64,000 nt of DNA, taken from the NCBI GenBank assembly GCA_028687545.1, contig JAQTZZ010000008.1:81861-145860 (forward strand). The letters run 5' to 3'. The notes beneath the pieces are model-generated. The model did no database searches and was not told the DNA's origin. It worked only from the letters and a program-made list of their open reading frames with translations. Both the position numbers and the translations under genes were made by a program. Below, piece by piece: positions 17,499 through 26,314 of this stretch (positions within the stretch are counted from its first letter, which is position 1; every line of letters begins with the position of its first letter). The DNA is from Candidatus Wallbacteria bacterium. GTDB lineage: Bacteria > Muiribacteriota > JAQTZZ01.

Positions 17499-19361
17499 TT
17501 ACTGTTTTTTATCATCCACAGACTCAAATTCAGCATCCACCACTTTTTCGTCTTTTCCCTGACCATCTTCCTGGGCAGGCTGCTCAGGCTGAGGCCCGCC
17601 GGTCTGGGCTCCCGGCCCTCCTGCATTCACTTTGGAATAGATAATTTCTGCCAGTTTATGGCTGGCCTGAGCCAGTTTCTCCATTTTCTTCTTGAGCAGA
17701 TCCTTATCTGTGGAGTTGAGGGATTTCTTCAGGTCTTCAATCGCTGCTTCGATCTTGGTTTTTTCCTCTGCAGGAAGCTTGTCGCCATATTCCCTGAGCG
17801 ATTTTTCAGTGGTATAAATCAAGGTGTCAGCCTGATTCTTTGTTTCTATCGTTTCTCTGCGCTTTTTGTCGGCATCGGAATTGGCTTCAGCATCCTTCAG
17901 CATTCTCTGGATCTCGTCCTCAGCCAGGCCGTCGGAGACTTCAATCTTGATTTTCTGCTCTTTGCCTGTTCCCAGATCCTTGGCAGAAACATGGATGATG
18001 CCGTTAGCGTCAATGTCGAAAGTCACTTCGATCTGTGGCATGCCTCGCGGTGCGCTCGGAATGCCGATCAGGTCGAACTTGGCGAGTGTCTTGTTGTCTG
18101 AAGCCATCTCGCGCTCGCCCTGCAGCACATGCACGGTGACAGCGGACTGGTTGTCATCCGCAGTGGAGAAGATCTGGCTCTTCCTGCAGGGAACAGTTGT
18201 ATTGCGCTGGATAATCTTGGTGAACACTCCGCCCAGGGTCTCGATGCCGAGGGAAAGAGGGGTCACGTCCAGGAGCAGAATATCCTTGACTTCACCGGCG
18301 AGCACTGCTCCCTGAATCGCAGCTCCCACAGCCACACATTCATCGGGGTTGATGTTCTTGTTGGGTTCTTTGCCGAAAAATTCCTTCACAAGCGCAACCA
18401 CTGCCGGCATCCTGGTCTGGCCTCCCACAAGAATCACTTCGTGCAGGTCGGATGGATTGAGGCCGGCATCGGATAAAGCGCGCTTCATAGGTGCCTTGGT
18501 CCTCTCCAGCAGGTCTTCGGTCAGGCTTTCGAGTTTGGCGCGGGTCAGCTTCATTTCCAGATGCTTGGGGCCGTTGGCGTCTGCGGTGATATAAGGCAGA
18601 TTGATCGTGGCTTCCATTACTGTGGACAGCTCTATCTTTGTTTTCTCCGCCTCGTCCTTCAGCCTCTGCAAGGCTTTGGCATCGCTTGTCAGGTCAATGC
18701 CCTGATCTTTTTTGAATTCAGTCACCATCCAGTCGATGATCTTCTGGTCAAAATCGTCGCCGCCGAGATGCGTGTCTCCTGAAGTTGATTTCACTTCGAA
18801 CACACCGTCCCCGACTTCCAGGATGGAAACATCGAACGTTCCGCCGCCCAGATCGTACACCAGAATCTTATGATCCTTCTTTTTGTCCAGTCCGTATGCC
18901 AGGGACGAAGCAGTGGGTTCATTGATGATTCTGAGGACTTCCAGGCCGGCGATCCTGCCTGCGTCGCGGGTGGCTTTGCGCTGAGCGTCGTTGAAGTAGG
19001 CGGGCACAGTGATCACGGCTTTGGTGACCTTTTCGCCCAGGAAGGATTCTGCGTCAGCCTTCAGTTTCTGCAGGATCATAGCCGAGATTTCCTGCGGCGT
19101 GTATTGCTTGTCGTCGATTTTTACAAAAAAGTCGGTATCACCCATGTGACGCTTGATGGAGCGGACTGTACGCTCAGGATTGAGCACAGCCTGCTTCTTG
19201 GCGACCACACCGCACAGCCGCTCGCCTGTTTTGGAAAACGCCAAAATCGAAGGGGTCGTTCTGCCGCCTTCGACATTAGGGATGACGTGGGTTTCGCCGC
19301 CCTCCATGTAAGCCACGCAGGAGTTAGTAGTTCCGAGATCGATTCCAATGATTTTGCTCAT
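17499..19361 (-). CDS. dnaK: Chaperone DnaK (Hsp70)
   Basis: ATP-driven protein-folding chaperone. The N-terminal ATPase domain begins [17 protein letters not shown] and contains [14 protein letters not shown] and [10 protein letters not shown]; a substrate-binding domain follows, then a helical lid and a Gly/Pro/Gln tail ending [12 protein letters not shown]. 620 residues, normal length. It starts 13 bp after grpE. Confidence 0.98.
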   Translation of the reverse strand: MSKIIGIDLGTTNSCVAYMEGGETHVIPNVEGGRTTPSILAFSKTGERLCGVVAKKQAVLNPERTVRSIKRHMGDTDFFVKIDDKQYTPQEISAMILQKLKADAESFLGEKVTKAVITVPAYFNDAQRKATRDAGRIAGLEVLRIINEPTASSLAYGLDKKKDHKILVYDLGGGTFDVSILEVGDGVFEVKSTSGDTHLGGDDFDQKIIDWMVTEFKKDQGIDLTSDAKALQRLKDEAEKTKIELSTVMEATINLPYITADANGPKHLEMKLTRAKLESLTEDLLERTKAPMKRALSDAGLNPSDLHEVILVGGQTRMPAVVALVKEFFGKEPNKNINPDECVAVGAAIQGAVLAGEVKDILLLDVTPLSLGIETLGGVFTKIIQRNTTVPCRKSQIFSTADDNQSAVTVHVLQGEREMASDNKTLAKFDLIGIPSAPRGMPQIEVTFDIDANGIIHVSAKDLGTGKEQKIKIEVSDGLAEDEIQRMLKDAEANSDADKKRRETIETKNQADTLIYTTEKSLREYGDKLPAEEKTKIEAAIEDLKKSLNSTDKDLLKKKMEKLAQASHKLAEIIYSKVNAGGPGAQTGGPQPEQPAQEDGQGKDEKVVDAEFESVDDKKQ

Positions 19362-19374
19362 GTCAGCCTCCTAT

Positions 19375-20343
19375 TTAATGATTTTCTGATTGGGTCTGCT
19401 CTATCTTTGGTTTGCCCGCAGCCACCCTTACCAGGGCTGAACGGAGCACACTCTCCCGATAGAAATAACCTTTTTTAAAGATTTCAGTGATCGTGCCTTC
19501 ATCCCTGCCTGACTCCAGATCCTGAGCCAGTGCTTCGTGAAAAACAGGGTCAAAAGGCTTGTCAATCACTTCCATCTCTTTCACCTGATTGTCTGAGAAT
19601 ATTTTTTTAAGCCTGTCCCAGACCAGACTTACTCCTTTGAAATGCATGCTTTTTTCGCAGTCCAGCTCCTTGCGCGACTGATTCAGCGCTTCTTCGAGGT
19701 TGTCAGCCACTTCCAGGAGATCGCAAAGCAGTTTTTTATTGGCTGTCTGCGCGATCTCATCCTTCTCCTTTGTCAGCCTCTCCCGCATCCTGGTGTAATC
19801 CTTCTTGAGGCTTCTGGACATTTCCAGGTATTCTTCTGAGAGTTTCCTGTACTTATCAAGCTCTGCCTTAAGGGCCTCGCGTTCCTTTTTATCGAATGAA
19901 GCCGTCCTGTATTGCTCCAGCATCAGGGAAAACATGCCTTCTGCCGACTGCCTGACAATCTTCTCGATCTCGGCGCAGGAATTGTATGTCTCTTCAAAGC
20001 ATTTTTCCAGGTCAGGCAAGGCTTTGCATTCAGAAAGACGGGTCTTGAAATCTTCCACAAAGCCGTTCAAATCATTGCCTTTTTTCAGGTTGTCCAGGAT
20101 GCTGGCAAGATATTTCCCGGCCTGTTCGCGGGAGAGGTCCGCAGGAAGCACTCCTGACTCCAGGATTTTCTTTTTCAGGTCATCCATTCCGTTCTGGTCC
20201 TGAAGAAAGGCATCAAAATTCCGCTTCAGTTCCTCGAGCCTGGGCTTGTTTTTTTCGATCAGTTCAGTCACTGCCCCGTTAAACTTTTCCATATCTGCAG
20301 GCGCTTCTGTTGTGTCTTCTTTTTTCAAAAGATTGTCGCTCAT
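19375..20343 (-). CDS. grpE: Nucleotide exchange factor GrpE with a long N-terminal extension
   Basis: Releases ADP from DnaK. The GrpE domain occupies about residues 160-315 (YLEMSRSLKKDYTRMRERL, LLEVADNLEEALNQ, VIDKPFDPVFHEAL). The full product is 322 residues against about 180-210 in most bacteria. The extra ~130 N-terminal residues are charged and helical (FDAFLQDQNGMDDLKKKI and similar), and may extend the coiled coil that senses temperature or contacts substrate. Upstream I see no CIRCE operator and no hrcA; a CTGGGG-N7-CCCCAG repeat lies about 100 bp before the start. Confidence 0.9.
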   Translation of the reverse strand: MSDNLLKKEDTTEAPADMEKFNGAVTELIEKNKPRLEELKRNFDAFLQDQNGMDDLKKKILESGVLPADLSREQAGKYLASILDNLKKGNDLNGFVEDFKTRLSECKALPDLEKCFEETYNSCAEIEKIVRQSAEGMFSLMLEQYRTASFDKKEREALKAELDKYRKLSEEYLEMSRSLKKDYTRMRERLTKEKDEIAQTANKKLLCDLLEVADNLEEALNQSRKELDCEKSMHFKGVSLVWDRLKKIFSDNQVKEMEVIDKPFDPVFHEALAQDLESGRDEGTITEIFKKGYFYRESVLRSALVRVAAGKPKIEQTQSENH

Positions 20344-20444
20344 GCCAAAACCTCCTGACTGTCCGCATTAATTTTAGCAATCCCTGTGCCTGGAGGCTGG
20401 AAGACTTGAGCTTTCTGGAGAAATGATTTTCCGGAGGCTGCTGA

Positions 20445-20463
20445 CTGGGGATTATTTCCCCAG
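20445..20463. promoter_or_regulatory. Inverted repeat upstream of grpE
   Basis: CTGGGG-N7-CCCCAG, about 100 bp upstream of the grpE start. It is a possible operator for the chaperone operon; its role is not established by sequence alone. Confidence 0.35.
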
Positions 20464-20498
20464 AAAGGATGGAAAACAATCAGAATTTTTCTACAAAT

Positions 20499-20530
20499 AA
20501 AAAAGCTGGAGGTCAATCCTCCAGCTTTTT
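20499..20530. terminator. Bidirectional Rho-independent terminator
   Basis: AAAAAGCTGGAGG/CCTCCAGCTTTTT with a 5 nt loop, between the exported-protein gene (ends 20554) and grpE. Confidence 0.9.
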
Positions 20531-20553
20531 GAGATCGCACTTTGATTATTTGA

Positions 20554-21051
20554 TCAGAGGTTGCCTTCGTACTGGATTTCTTTTGTTTCCCCTGCCTGGT
20601 TGACCATATCCAGGGCAAAAGCCACTTCATTGTTGATGTTGATAAAAAAACCAGTGGTGACTTTGAAATCCTTATACTGCTTCTTGTAGAGAATGTCCTT
20701 GATCTTGTCCTGGGCTGCCAGGATGTCGGAGATGATCTGCTGGTCCTGGGTGCTGAAGGCATAGGGCCAGGAGCTGCCGTCGGTTTTGGAGAAGAAAATG
20801 CAGGCGCTCCCGTCATTCAGAGTCCAGAGGAAACCGGTACCGAGATCAGTCTGGATCGCGTTCAGGGATTCCTTCTGTCCGTCTGTGGCCGAAGGAAGCT
20901 GGGCTTTGAGGTAATCGGATACATTTGATCTCAGTTCTGCGGCGACTGTTCCGGCCTTTTCACCCCACGGCCAGGGAAAGTTGAAACGCGGATCAGCCAT
21001 AAGCGGAAGCGAAACATACAGGATTGCCAGCGCTATGATCAGTCTCTTCAA
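20554..21051 (-). CDS. Small exported protein of unknown function
   Basis: 165 residues from TTG 21051, which has GGGGAGGAG just upstream and begins a clean signal peptide (LKRLIIALAILYVSLPLMA). The frame stays open further upstream to 21150, but that part (Arg/Ser/His-rich) lies before the ribosome site. The mature region has no recognised domain; it reads as a compact alpha/beta protein. It is followed by its own terminator. Confidence 0.75.
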   Translation of the reverse strand: MKRLIIALAILYVSLPLMADPRFNFPWPWGEKAGTVAAELRSNVSDYLKAQLPSATDGQKESLNAIQTDLGTGFLWTLNDGSACIFFSKTDGSSWPYAFSTQDQQIISDILAAQDKIKDILYKKQYKDFKVTTGFFININNEVAFALDMVNQAGETKEIQYEGNL

Positions 21052-21169
21052 GGCTCCTCCCCGATGTATTATTGAATGAATAATACCCGGGGATCGCGGA
21101 GAGTCAAGAGCTTTGAAGGATTTTTTTTGTATCTTTCCGTATCTTATCATCCTGGAAAACGCCTCATCC

Positions 21170-21278
21170 TAGTGGAGTGTTAACAGAGTTTTGTCAGACA
21201 GCCAGTTGGCTTGATCCGGTCACTAACATGATTTATCAAGCGCTGGCCAAGCATTAAAACTATGTTTACAGTCCACTA
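21170..21278. mobile_element. 109 bp MITE with 23 bp imperfect inverted ends
   Basis: Ends TAGTGGAGTGTTAACAG... (21170-21192) and the complementary 21256-21278 match at 20 of 23 positions. The element is bounded by TA, and the inside also folds back (GCCAGTTGGCTTGA / TCAAGCGCTGGC). It ends 5 bp before the TTGACA that may drive the carbamoyltransferase gene. No coding capacity. Confidence 0.75.
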
Positions 21279-21283
21279 GTTCC

Positions 21284-21313
21284 TTGACAATCCCGTGGGC
21301 ACAATGATAGATT
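21284..21313 (+). promoter_or_regulatory. Possible promoter of the ornithine carbamoyltransferase gene
   Basis: TTGACA (21284-21289), 18 bp, TAGATT (21308-21313), 26 bp before the ATG. The -10 is weak. Confidence 0.5.
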
Positions 21314-21339
21314 AACCCAAATCATTAACAGGAGGACTC

Positions 21340-22284
21340 ATGCCCTTCAATCTCAAAGGACGCAGCCTTCTCTCTCTCATGGAGTACACACCAGCGGAAA
21401 TCGAATACCTGCTAGACCTTTCCGCTACTTTAAAGCAAAATAAGCGGATGGGAATTCTGGGTAATGCCTTGAACAGAAAAAACATTGCCCTGATTTTCGA
21501 AAAAGCTTCCACACGCACCCGTTGCGCATTTGTAGCAGCTGTCGTGGATGAAGGCGGACATGCCGAATATCTTTCCAAGAATGACATCCAGCTCGGCAAG
21601 AAAGAATCAGTTGAAGATACCGCAAGAGTGCTCGGCCGTTATTTCGACGGCATCCAGTTCCGCGGCTTCTCCCAGGAAGTGGTGGAAAAGCTTGCTAAAT
21701 ACGCGGGCGTGCCGGTCTGGAACGGACTGACTGACATGTTCCACCCCACCCAGGTATTGGCCGACCTGCTGACTGTGAAGGAAAAATTCGGTACATTACG
21801 CGGGATCAAGTTCGTCTACTGCGGCGACGGCCGCAACAACATGGGCAACACACTGCTGATCGGCTGCGCCAAGATGGGCATGACCTTCGGCATGGCAGCT
21901 CCACGCGAACTCTGGCCTGAAGAGAAACTGATCCAGTATGCGAACAGCGTGGCCATGGAAACCGGTGCAGTGATCGAGTTCGGCGAGGACCCGAAAAAAG
22001 TGGCCAAGGGAGCTGACGTACTCTACACGGACGTCTGGGTCTCGATGGGCGAAGAAGACAAGCCAGGCATCAAGGAGCGCGTGGAAAAGCTGCGGCCCTA
22101 TCAGGTGAACATGGCTCTGATCAAGGCTACAGGCAAGGAGCACCCGATCTTTTTGCACTGCCTGCCCGCAGTCCACGAGAACGAAGTCAGCCACGAGCTG
22201 TTCGAGAGCAAATATTCCTTTGTCTTCGACCAGGCCGAAAACCGCCTGCACACGATCAAGGCTGTAATGGTGGCGACCGTATAG
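21340..22284 (+). CDS. argF: Ornithine carbamoyltransferase (ArcB/ArgF)
   Basis: Joins carbamoyl phosphate and ornithine to citrulline, or runs in reverse in arginine fermentation. It has the carbamoyl phosphate loop STRTRCAF, the HPTQVLAD segment, the ornithine motif DVWVSMGEE and the catalytic HCLPA. The N-terminus and overall sequence resemble catabolic ArcB of Pseudomonas, but the 314-residue length lacks ArcB's ~20-residue loop before the last helix. No arcA, arcC or arginine-synthesis gene is nearby, so direction cannot be decided. Ribosome site AGGAGG, 5-6 bp before ATG. Confidence 0.95.
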   Translation: MPFNLKGRSLLSLMEYTPAEIEYLLDLSATLKQNKRMGILGNALNRKNIALIFEKASTRTRCAFVAAVVDEGGHAEYLSKNDIQLGKKESVEDTARVLGRYFDGIQFRGFSQEVVEKLAKYAGVPVWNGLTDMFHPTQVLADLLTVKEKFGTLRGIKFVYCGDGRNNMGNTLLIGCAKMGMTFGMAAPRELWPEEKLIQYANSVAMETGAVIEFGEDPKKVAKGADVLYTDVWVSMGEEDKPGIKERVEKLRPYQVNMALIKATGKEHPIFLHCLPAVHENEVSHELFESKYSFVFDQAENRLHTIKAVMVATV

Positions 22285-22325
22285 AAGCTGTTAAGTCCGA
22301 ACCTCGTGAGGACTTTACAGCTTCT
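22284..22325 (+). other. Hairpin after argF
   Basis: GAAGCTGTTAAGTCC/GGACTTTACAGCTTC inverted repeat starting at the argF stop codon; no long T-run, so it is probably a transcript-end stabiliser preceding the true terminator. Confidence 0.6.
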
Positions 22326-22362
22326 TACCCCCGAAGCGTCCTAAAGGATGAGAACTTCAAGC

Positions 22363-22390
22363 AAAACCCGTCGTATGGCGGGTTTTTTAT
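22363..22390 (+). terminator. Rho-independent terminator
   Basis: AAAACCCG/CGGGTTTT stem with an 8 nt loop and following T-run; ends the argF transcript. Confidence 0.85.
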
Positions 22391-22426
22391 TGTAAGATAA
22401 CGTAGCGCGCTGATCTGCAAACATAC

Positions 22427-22455
22427 TTGACAAATAGCCGTCTATTTGGTAAATA
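22427..22455 (+). promoter_or_regulatory. Promoter with embedded palindrome, upstream of the DUF4143 ATPase
   Basis: TTGACA (22427-22432), 17 bp, TAAATA (22450-22455). Transcription would start at about 22462, next to the ATG at 22463, giving a leaderless mRNA. The spacer holds a perfect inverted repeat CAAATAG-N4-CTATTTG (22431-22448), a likely repressor site. Confidence 0.6.
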
Positions 22456-22462
22456 TACTTGC

Positions 22463-23605
22463 ATGATTAAAAGACCTTACTGGCTTTCCCTCATCCATGC
22501 GGCCTGGAGCAAGAGACCGCTTGTCTGGCTTTCAGGAGTGCGCCGCGTCGGCAAAACAACTCTGACAAAAATGCTGGCCGGAGCCGTCTGCCTGAACTGC
22601 GACCTGCCATCCGACGAACGGCGACTGGAAGACCCTGAGCATTTTCTGAGTTCATTGCCCCAGGATGGAATTCTGATACTTGATGAAATCCATCGTTTGA
22701 AAGATCCTTCCAGGGTCATGAAGATTGCAGCCGATGTTTTTCCCAGACTGCACGTTCTGGCAACAGGCTCATCCACTCTTGCGGCAACAGGAAAGTTCCG
22801 CGACAGCCTGACCGGACGAAAAACAGTTGTCAATCTGACTCCCGTGCTCTGGACGGAGTGCGCTGACGGCTTCTCCACCATGGATCTGGACCGCCGCCTG
22901 TTGAACGGGGGCCTTCCGGAGCAGCTGCTGGCGGAAAAACCCGATCATGCTTTTTTCAGCGAATGGCTGGACGGTTTTTATGCCCGGGATATTCAGGAAC
23001 TTTTCGGAATCAGGGAAAGAACCGGATTTCTGAATCTTCTGCGTCTCATGCTGCGGCAGAGCGGCGGCACAGTTGATTATTCAGCCCTTTCCCGGGAATG
23101 CGACCTCAGCAGGCCGACAGTGAAAGCTCATCTGGAAGCCATGTCCGTAGCCTGCGCGCTGTTCGCGCTTCCTCCCTTTCATGGTGGAGGGCGTCGCGAG
23201 CAGCTCAAAAGGCCAAAAGTGTATGCCTTTGATACCGGGTTCGTTTCCTTTGTCCGCGGATCTTCAGAAATCCGCGACACAGACCGCGGTCTGCTCTGGG
23301 AGCACCTGGTTCTTGATGCATTGCGTACTTCGGCTGGTGAGCATGGACTCGGATACTGGCGCGACAAATCAGGCCGGGAAGTGGACTTTGTGCTCAGCCG
23401 CGGCCGAAAGGTCGAAGCCTTTGAGTGCAAGATCAACCCTGATCGTCTTGAGACTGAGTCCCTGAGAGTTTTCCGGGGTTTCTACCCGGATGGAGACAAT
23501 TTCGTCGTATCTCCCGGGACAGTCAAGCCATATGTCCGCACTCTAGATGGGATGACCGTCCATTTTGTCGGCTGCCGCGAACTGCTGGAAAAATCCTGGA
23601 ATTGA
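22463..23605 (+). CDS. AAA ATPase with DUF4143 and PD-(D/E)XK-like end
   Basis: 380 residues from ATG 22463. The N-terminal ATPase has Walker A GVRRVGKTT (25-33) and Walker B ILILDEIHR. The middle is a winged-helix-like part (SALSRECDLSRPTVKAHLEAM), and the C-terminal DUF4143 region carries REVDFVLSRGRKVEAFECKI, which fits the D...ExK pattern of restriction-like nucleases. This family is common in bacterial accessory regions and is of unproven function, with suggested links to mobile elements and toxin-like roles. The alternative TTG start at 22427 would put the promoter inside the gene. Confidence 0.85.
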   Translation: MIKRPYWLSLIHAAWSKRPLVWLSGVRRVGKTTLTKMLAGAVCLNCDLPSDERRLEDPEHFLSSLPQDGILILDEIHRLKDPSRVMKIAADVFPRLHVLATGSSTLAATGKFRDSLTGRKTVVNLTPVLWTECADGFSTMDLDRRLLNGGLPEQLLAEKPDHAFFSEWLDGFYARDIQELFGIRERTGFLNLLRLMLRQSGGTVDYSALSRECDLSRPTVKAHLEAMSVACALFALPPFHGGGRREQLKRPKVYAFDTGFVSFVRGSSEIRDTDRGLLWEHLVLDALRTSAGEHGLGYWRDKSGREVDFVLSRGRKVEAFECKINPDRLETESLRVFRGFYPDGDNFVVSPGTVKPYVRTLDGMTVHFVGCRELLEKSWN

Positions 23606-23901
23606 AGTGCACTATGGTAATGCTCTCCGATTTTTCCACGATTTTCGGCAAAAAAGCCCTGTAGCTCAATTGTAGGACATCTGAAGGACACTGCAGGTCG
23701 ATTTTTAGCAGCTAACTCATGATTTACCCGGGCGGTTGTAATCCAATAATCAGTTGAGTGGAGAAAAAATACTGGCTCGAAACCGTCAAAATTCATCAGA
23801 AAACCTCAAATTGACAGAATTATCCTGATTTCAATAAACTGTTAACAATATCGGCAGGTTTCATAAGATATTATTTAACAACCTTCAACCCAGGAGGCGC
23901 A
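23606..23901. other. Intergenic region without recognised genes
   Basis: 296 bp, AT-rich. The only structure I see is a possible promoter TTGACA (near 23813) followed 17 bp later by ATAAAC, upstream of the membrane protein gene. The AAA gene is not followed by a clear terminator. Confidence 0.4.
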
Positions 23902-24255
23902 ATGCATGAAAAGATAATTCAAACCATTTATCATCACTACTTCTATCTTCCCATTATTTCCGCTTTCTTCGCATATCTTTTCGCTATCTGGCTGAGAATC
24001 TGTCCAAACCGAACTGCCTTTTTCATATTGTTAACTCCCAGCGACGATAAATTCGAGAAATTGCACAAGTACAATTACGCTGTCTTTATCGTATTCTACA
24101 TCTTGAAGCGTATTTCCCAGTCAATTTTCGAGTGGAATGGGCTGCTGATGCTGTCTCCTGCATCAATTGAACTAACTGTGAGAGCAATCAGGAATCCCAA
24201 GTCCTCTCAGTATAAAATAATGGCAAAACAAATTAGGAACCTTGAGAAGAGCTGA
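23902..24255 (+). CDS. Small membrane protein of unknown function
   Basis: 117 residues with a good ribosome site (AGGAGG, 6 bp before ATG). Two hydrophobic segments are visible (LPIISAFFAYLFAIWL at about 16-31 and YAVFIVFYILKRI at about 59-71), and the C-terminus is basic and soluble. No family recognised. It lies 21 bp before the PIN toxin gene and could share its transcript. Confidence 0.6.
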   Translation: MHEKIIQTIYHHYFYLPIISAFFAYLFAIWLRICPNRTAFFILLTPSDDKFEKLHKYNYAVFIVFYILKRISQSIFEWNGLLMLSPASIELTVRAIRNPKSSQYKIMAKQIRNLEKS

Positions 24256-24276
24256 AATTTTTTGTAAAATGATAAG

Positions 24277-24732
24277 ATGTCAAAATTAAAACGACTTTAT
24301 ATTGATACTTCCGTGTTCGGAGGAGTATTTGACGTTGAATTTCAAAAGATCAGCAGAGCCTTTTTTGACCAGGCTGCAAAAAATACGTTTATTCTGACAA
24401 CCTCCGAACTGGTGCGACAGGAAATCCAAGCAGCTCCGAAAGAAGTGATTGCTTTTTTCGATAACATGCTTGGAGCTTGTGAACTTGTTGATGTCACCCG
24501 TGAGGCTTATGAACTGCAGCAGGCCTATTTCAAAGCAGGAATCCTTTCCAGAAGACACTTTGACGATGCTCTCCATGTGGCAATCTGCACTTCTTCGGGA
24601 TGTAACGGGATTATCAGCTGGAATCTCAAGCACATTGTTCATTACCAGAAGATTCCGAAATACAATGCCGTCAATGTTCTCAAAGGATACCAGGCTATTT
24701 TTATTCATTCTCCGCAGGAGGTATGTGGATGA
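24277..24732 (+). CDS. PIN-domain ribonuclease toxin (VapC-like)
   Basis: 151 residues. The PIN fold is shown by LYIDTSVFGG with the first catalytic Asp (D10), the acidic SELVRQEI segment, DDALHVAICT with paired Asp, and SWNLKHI at the fourth site. Proteins of this group are predicted single-strand RNases of toxin-antitoxin systems. The stop overlaps the start of the small downstream gene (ATGA), so toxin precedes the presumed antitoxin, the reverse of classical vapBC. Confidence 0.82.
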   Translation: MSKLKRLYIDTSVFGGVFDVEFQKISRAFFDQAAKNTFILTTSELVRQEIQAAPKEVIAFFDNMLGACELVDVTREAYELQQAYFKAGILSRRHFDDALHVAICTSSGCNGIISWNLKHIVHYQKIPKYNAVNVLKGYQAIFIHSPQEVCG

Positions 24733-24935
24733 AAAAGGATTTTGATTGCGTACAGTTAAAGAGGCGGGGAGCTGAAATGGTCTGGAAAAAGATCAAGGAT
24801 ATGAGCATTGATGAGCAATTGCTGTTCTGGAAAAAAGGAACCGATGAGCTGAGAATGCTGCAGAAAAAAAGCAAGGCAAAAGTTACTCGCGCCAGACTGG
24901 CTGAGACAAAACCGCCTTGTCGTAAAGCATCATAA
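24729..24935 (+). CDS. Small partner (possible antitoxin) of the PIN toxin
   Basis: 68 residues, mostly helical and charged (MKKDFDCVQLKRRGAEMVWK, then DMSIDEQLLFWKKGTDEL). Start at ATG 24729, 7 bp after AGGAGG; the ATG at 24723 is too close to that site. Small proteins beginning MKKDFDCV are often coupled to PIN genes in this order, which supports an antitoxin role by association only. Confidence 0.7.
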   Translation: MKKDFDCVQLKRRGAEMVWKKIKDMSIDEQLLFWKKGTDELRMLQKKSKAKVTRARLAETKPPCRKAS

Positions 24936-24945
24936 CTTCCTCATG

Positions 24946-25302
24946 TCAAGAGAAAGATCCCAGCTCCAGCAGCAGCCCGAGCTTTTCCAGGACTTCTGCC
25001 GTGATCTCTTCCGGAAGCCTGCAGATGAATAGAGCCTTGCGTACTCGCCAGTCCAGACTGTGGACCTGATCTGAGAGAATTGCCCCCTCAATTTCAGAAA
25101 GATCCCCCGGAATCAGGACTTCGAAAGGATAGCTTTTGATTCTGGAGGTTATCGGGCAGAATATCGCCAGTCCGGTTTTTTCATTATATAAAAATGGTGA
25201 CAGCACCAGGGCAGGTCTGCGGCCTGAATACTCATGCCCGGCCTGGGGATCGAAACTGAGCCAGACAATGTCGCCACGCTCAGGTACGTATTTTATACCC
25301 AT
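24946..25302 (-). CDS. mazF: MazF/PemK-type endoribonuclease toxin
   Basis: 118 residues from ATG 25302, which overlaps the mazE stop (ATGA). The MazF fold is recognised from RGDIVWLSFDPQAGHEYSGRRPALVLSP (about 8-35, split at the GRRPALVLSP strand), then CPITSRIKSYPFEV, and LSDQVHSLDW. It cleaves mRNA when not bound by MazE. Usual length and all core segments present. Confidence 0.92.
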   Translation of the reverse strand: MGIKYVPERGDIVWLSFDPQAGHEYSGRRPALVLSPFLYNEKTGLAIFCPITSRIKSYPFEVLIPGDLSEIEGAILSDQVHSLDWRVRKALFICRLPEEITAEVLEKLGLLLELGSFS

Positions 25303-25541
25303 CAGATAGCTTCCCTGCCGCGGGATTTTACTTCCCATTCTTCGGCATGCAGATTGTGCTTGTCGATTTTGCTCAACATTTCGTTGAGATCCATTTTTTT
25401 CTTCAGGGGAAGAATCATGATCCTTCCATCCTCAACCTGTACGTCAACAGCAGTCTCGCAGCCCACGCCCAATAGTTGCAGCAATGCCTTGGGCAACCGC
25501 AGAGCCAGGCTGTTCCCCCATTTCTGAATTTTAAGCACCAT
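25302..25541 (-). CDS. mazE: MazE/AbrB-type antitoxin
   Basis: 79 residues. The N-terminal swapped-hairpin DNA-binding fold is clear: MVLKIQKWGNSLALRLPKAL. The acidic C-terminal tail (EEWEVKSRGREAI) would wrap MazF. The start at 25541 has GGAGGGG before it. Expressed from the promoter at 25564-25592. Confidence 0.92.
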   Translation of the reverse strand: MVLKIQKWGNSLALRLPKALLQLLGVGCETAVDVQVEDGRIMILPLKKKMDLNEMLSKIDKHNLHAEEWEVKSRGREAI

Positions 25542-25563
25542 ATCCCCTCCTGTATCTACAATG

Positions 25564-25592
25564 ATTATACATTTTAACCTGTAGGATGACAA
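25564..25592 (-). promoter_or_regulatory. Promoter of mazEF
   Basis: On the minus strand TTGTCA (25592-25587), 17 bp, TATAAT (25569-25564), followed 22 bp later by the mazE ATG. Confidence 0.75.
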
Positions 25593-25680
25593 TCAATTTA
25601 TTACTTAGTACTGGAATGTATACAATTTAGGAATCAATTCCTATCTTGCAAGAAATTAAATTTGAGGGGTAATTTAAAAG

Positions 25681-26304
25681 TTATTTTTTTCCGGTAAACG
25701 GCATCTGGATCTGTCCCGGACTCAGTGAAGCAGGGGTCTGGGAGACGCTGAGATGGGATTTGGCATTCCACATCCCCTTGGAGAGGCGGGCGTATTCCTG
25801 GGCCAGTGTCTCCAGCCTGCTGTTCATGGGGAAACCCTCGATCTTCCAGAGATAGGCATAACGCGGAGTGATGATCTGATTGGAAAGCTCAGGAATGAAA
25901 AGCGCGATATTCTCTGCCCAGGAAATCACGCATTCCTCGTTTTCCAAGATGTTCTGCATGATCAGCTTGAGTTCATCCTCGGTCAGCTTCTCCAGGAAAT
26001 TCACAGCCCAGTAATAGGCGAAGAGCGGCCTGTCCTTGGTGAGCGCCAGCCCGTCCTTGAAATCCAGCCTCTTCAAGAATTTTACGTAATTCCCGAGCAG
26101 CACGTGATGCTTGGTCTCCACTACATCGATGTCCACGAGCCACAGTTCTTCCCAGTGGCCGTATAGGAAAACCACATAAGGATCCGAGCAGGTGTGGATG
26201 CCCTTCTTGTTCAGCTCCACGTCGCGCTCGGCGCGGTATTCGTCAGGATACTGGAAGCCGGTTTTGGCGATCCGGTTGGTTAAAGTTCCTTTATAGGCTA
26301 ACAT
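25681..26304 (-). CDS. Protein of unknown function (possible DUF7666-like)
   Basis: 207 residues with no signal peptide. The N-terminal third (MLAYKGTLTNRIAKTGFQYP, KKGIHTCSDPYVVF) resembles phage or accessory proteins in which 'GF/GIHxCxxPxxVF' recurs. The remainder is helical and contains no motif I know. It lies 10 bp downstream of rpoD in the same direction and may be read through from it. Confidence 0.6.
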   Translation of the reverse strand: MLAYKGTLTNRIAKTGFQYPDEYRAERDVELNKKGIHTCSDPYVVFLYGHWEELWLVDIDVVETKHHVLLGNYVKFLKRLDFKDGLALTKDRPLFAYYWAVNFLEKLTEDELKLIMQNILENEECVISWAENIALFIPELSNQIITPRYAYLWKIEGFPMNSRLETLAQEYARLSKGMWNAKSHLSVSQTPASLSPGQIQMPFTGKK

Positions 26305-26314
26305 GAATTCCTTC

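Noticed and set aside
20344..20498. Possible CIRCE operator upstream of grpE
   Set aside because: I looked for the TTAGCACTC-N9-GAGTGCTAA pattern and did not find it; only CTGGGG-N7-CCCCAG is there.
24723..24728. ATG 24723 as start of the PIN partner
   Set aside because: Only one base after AGGAGG; ATG 24729 is at the right distance.
22427..25541. Prophage or integrative element
   Set aside because: No integrase, att-like repeats or phage genes are visible.
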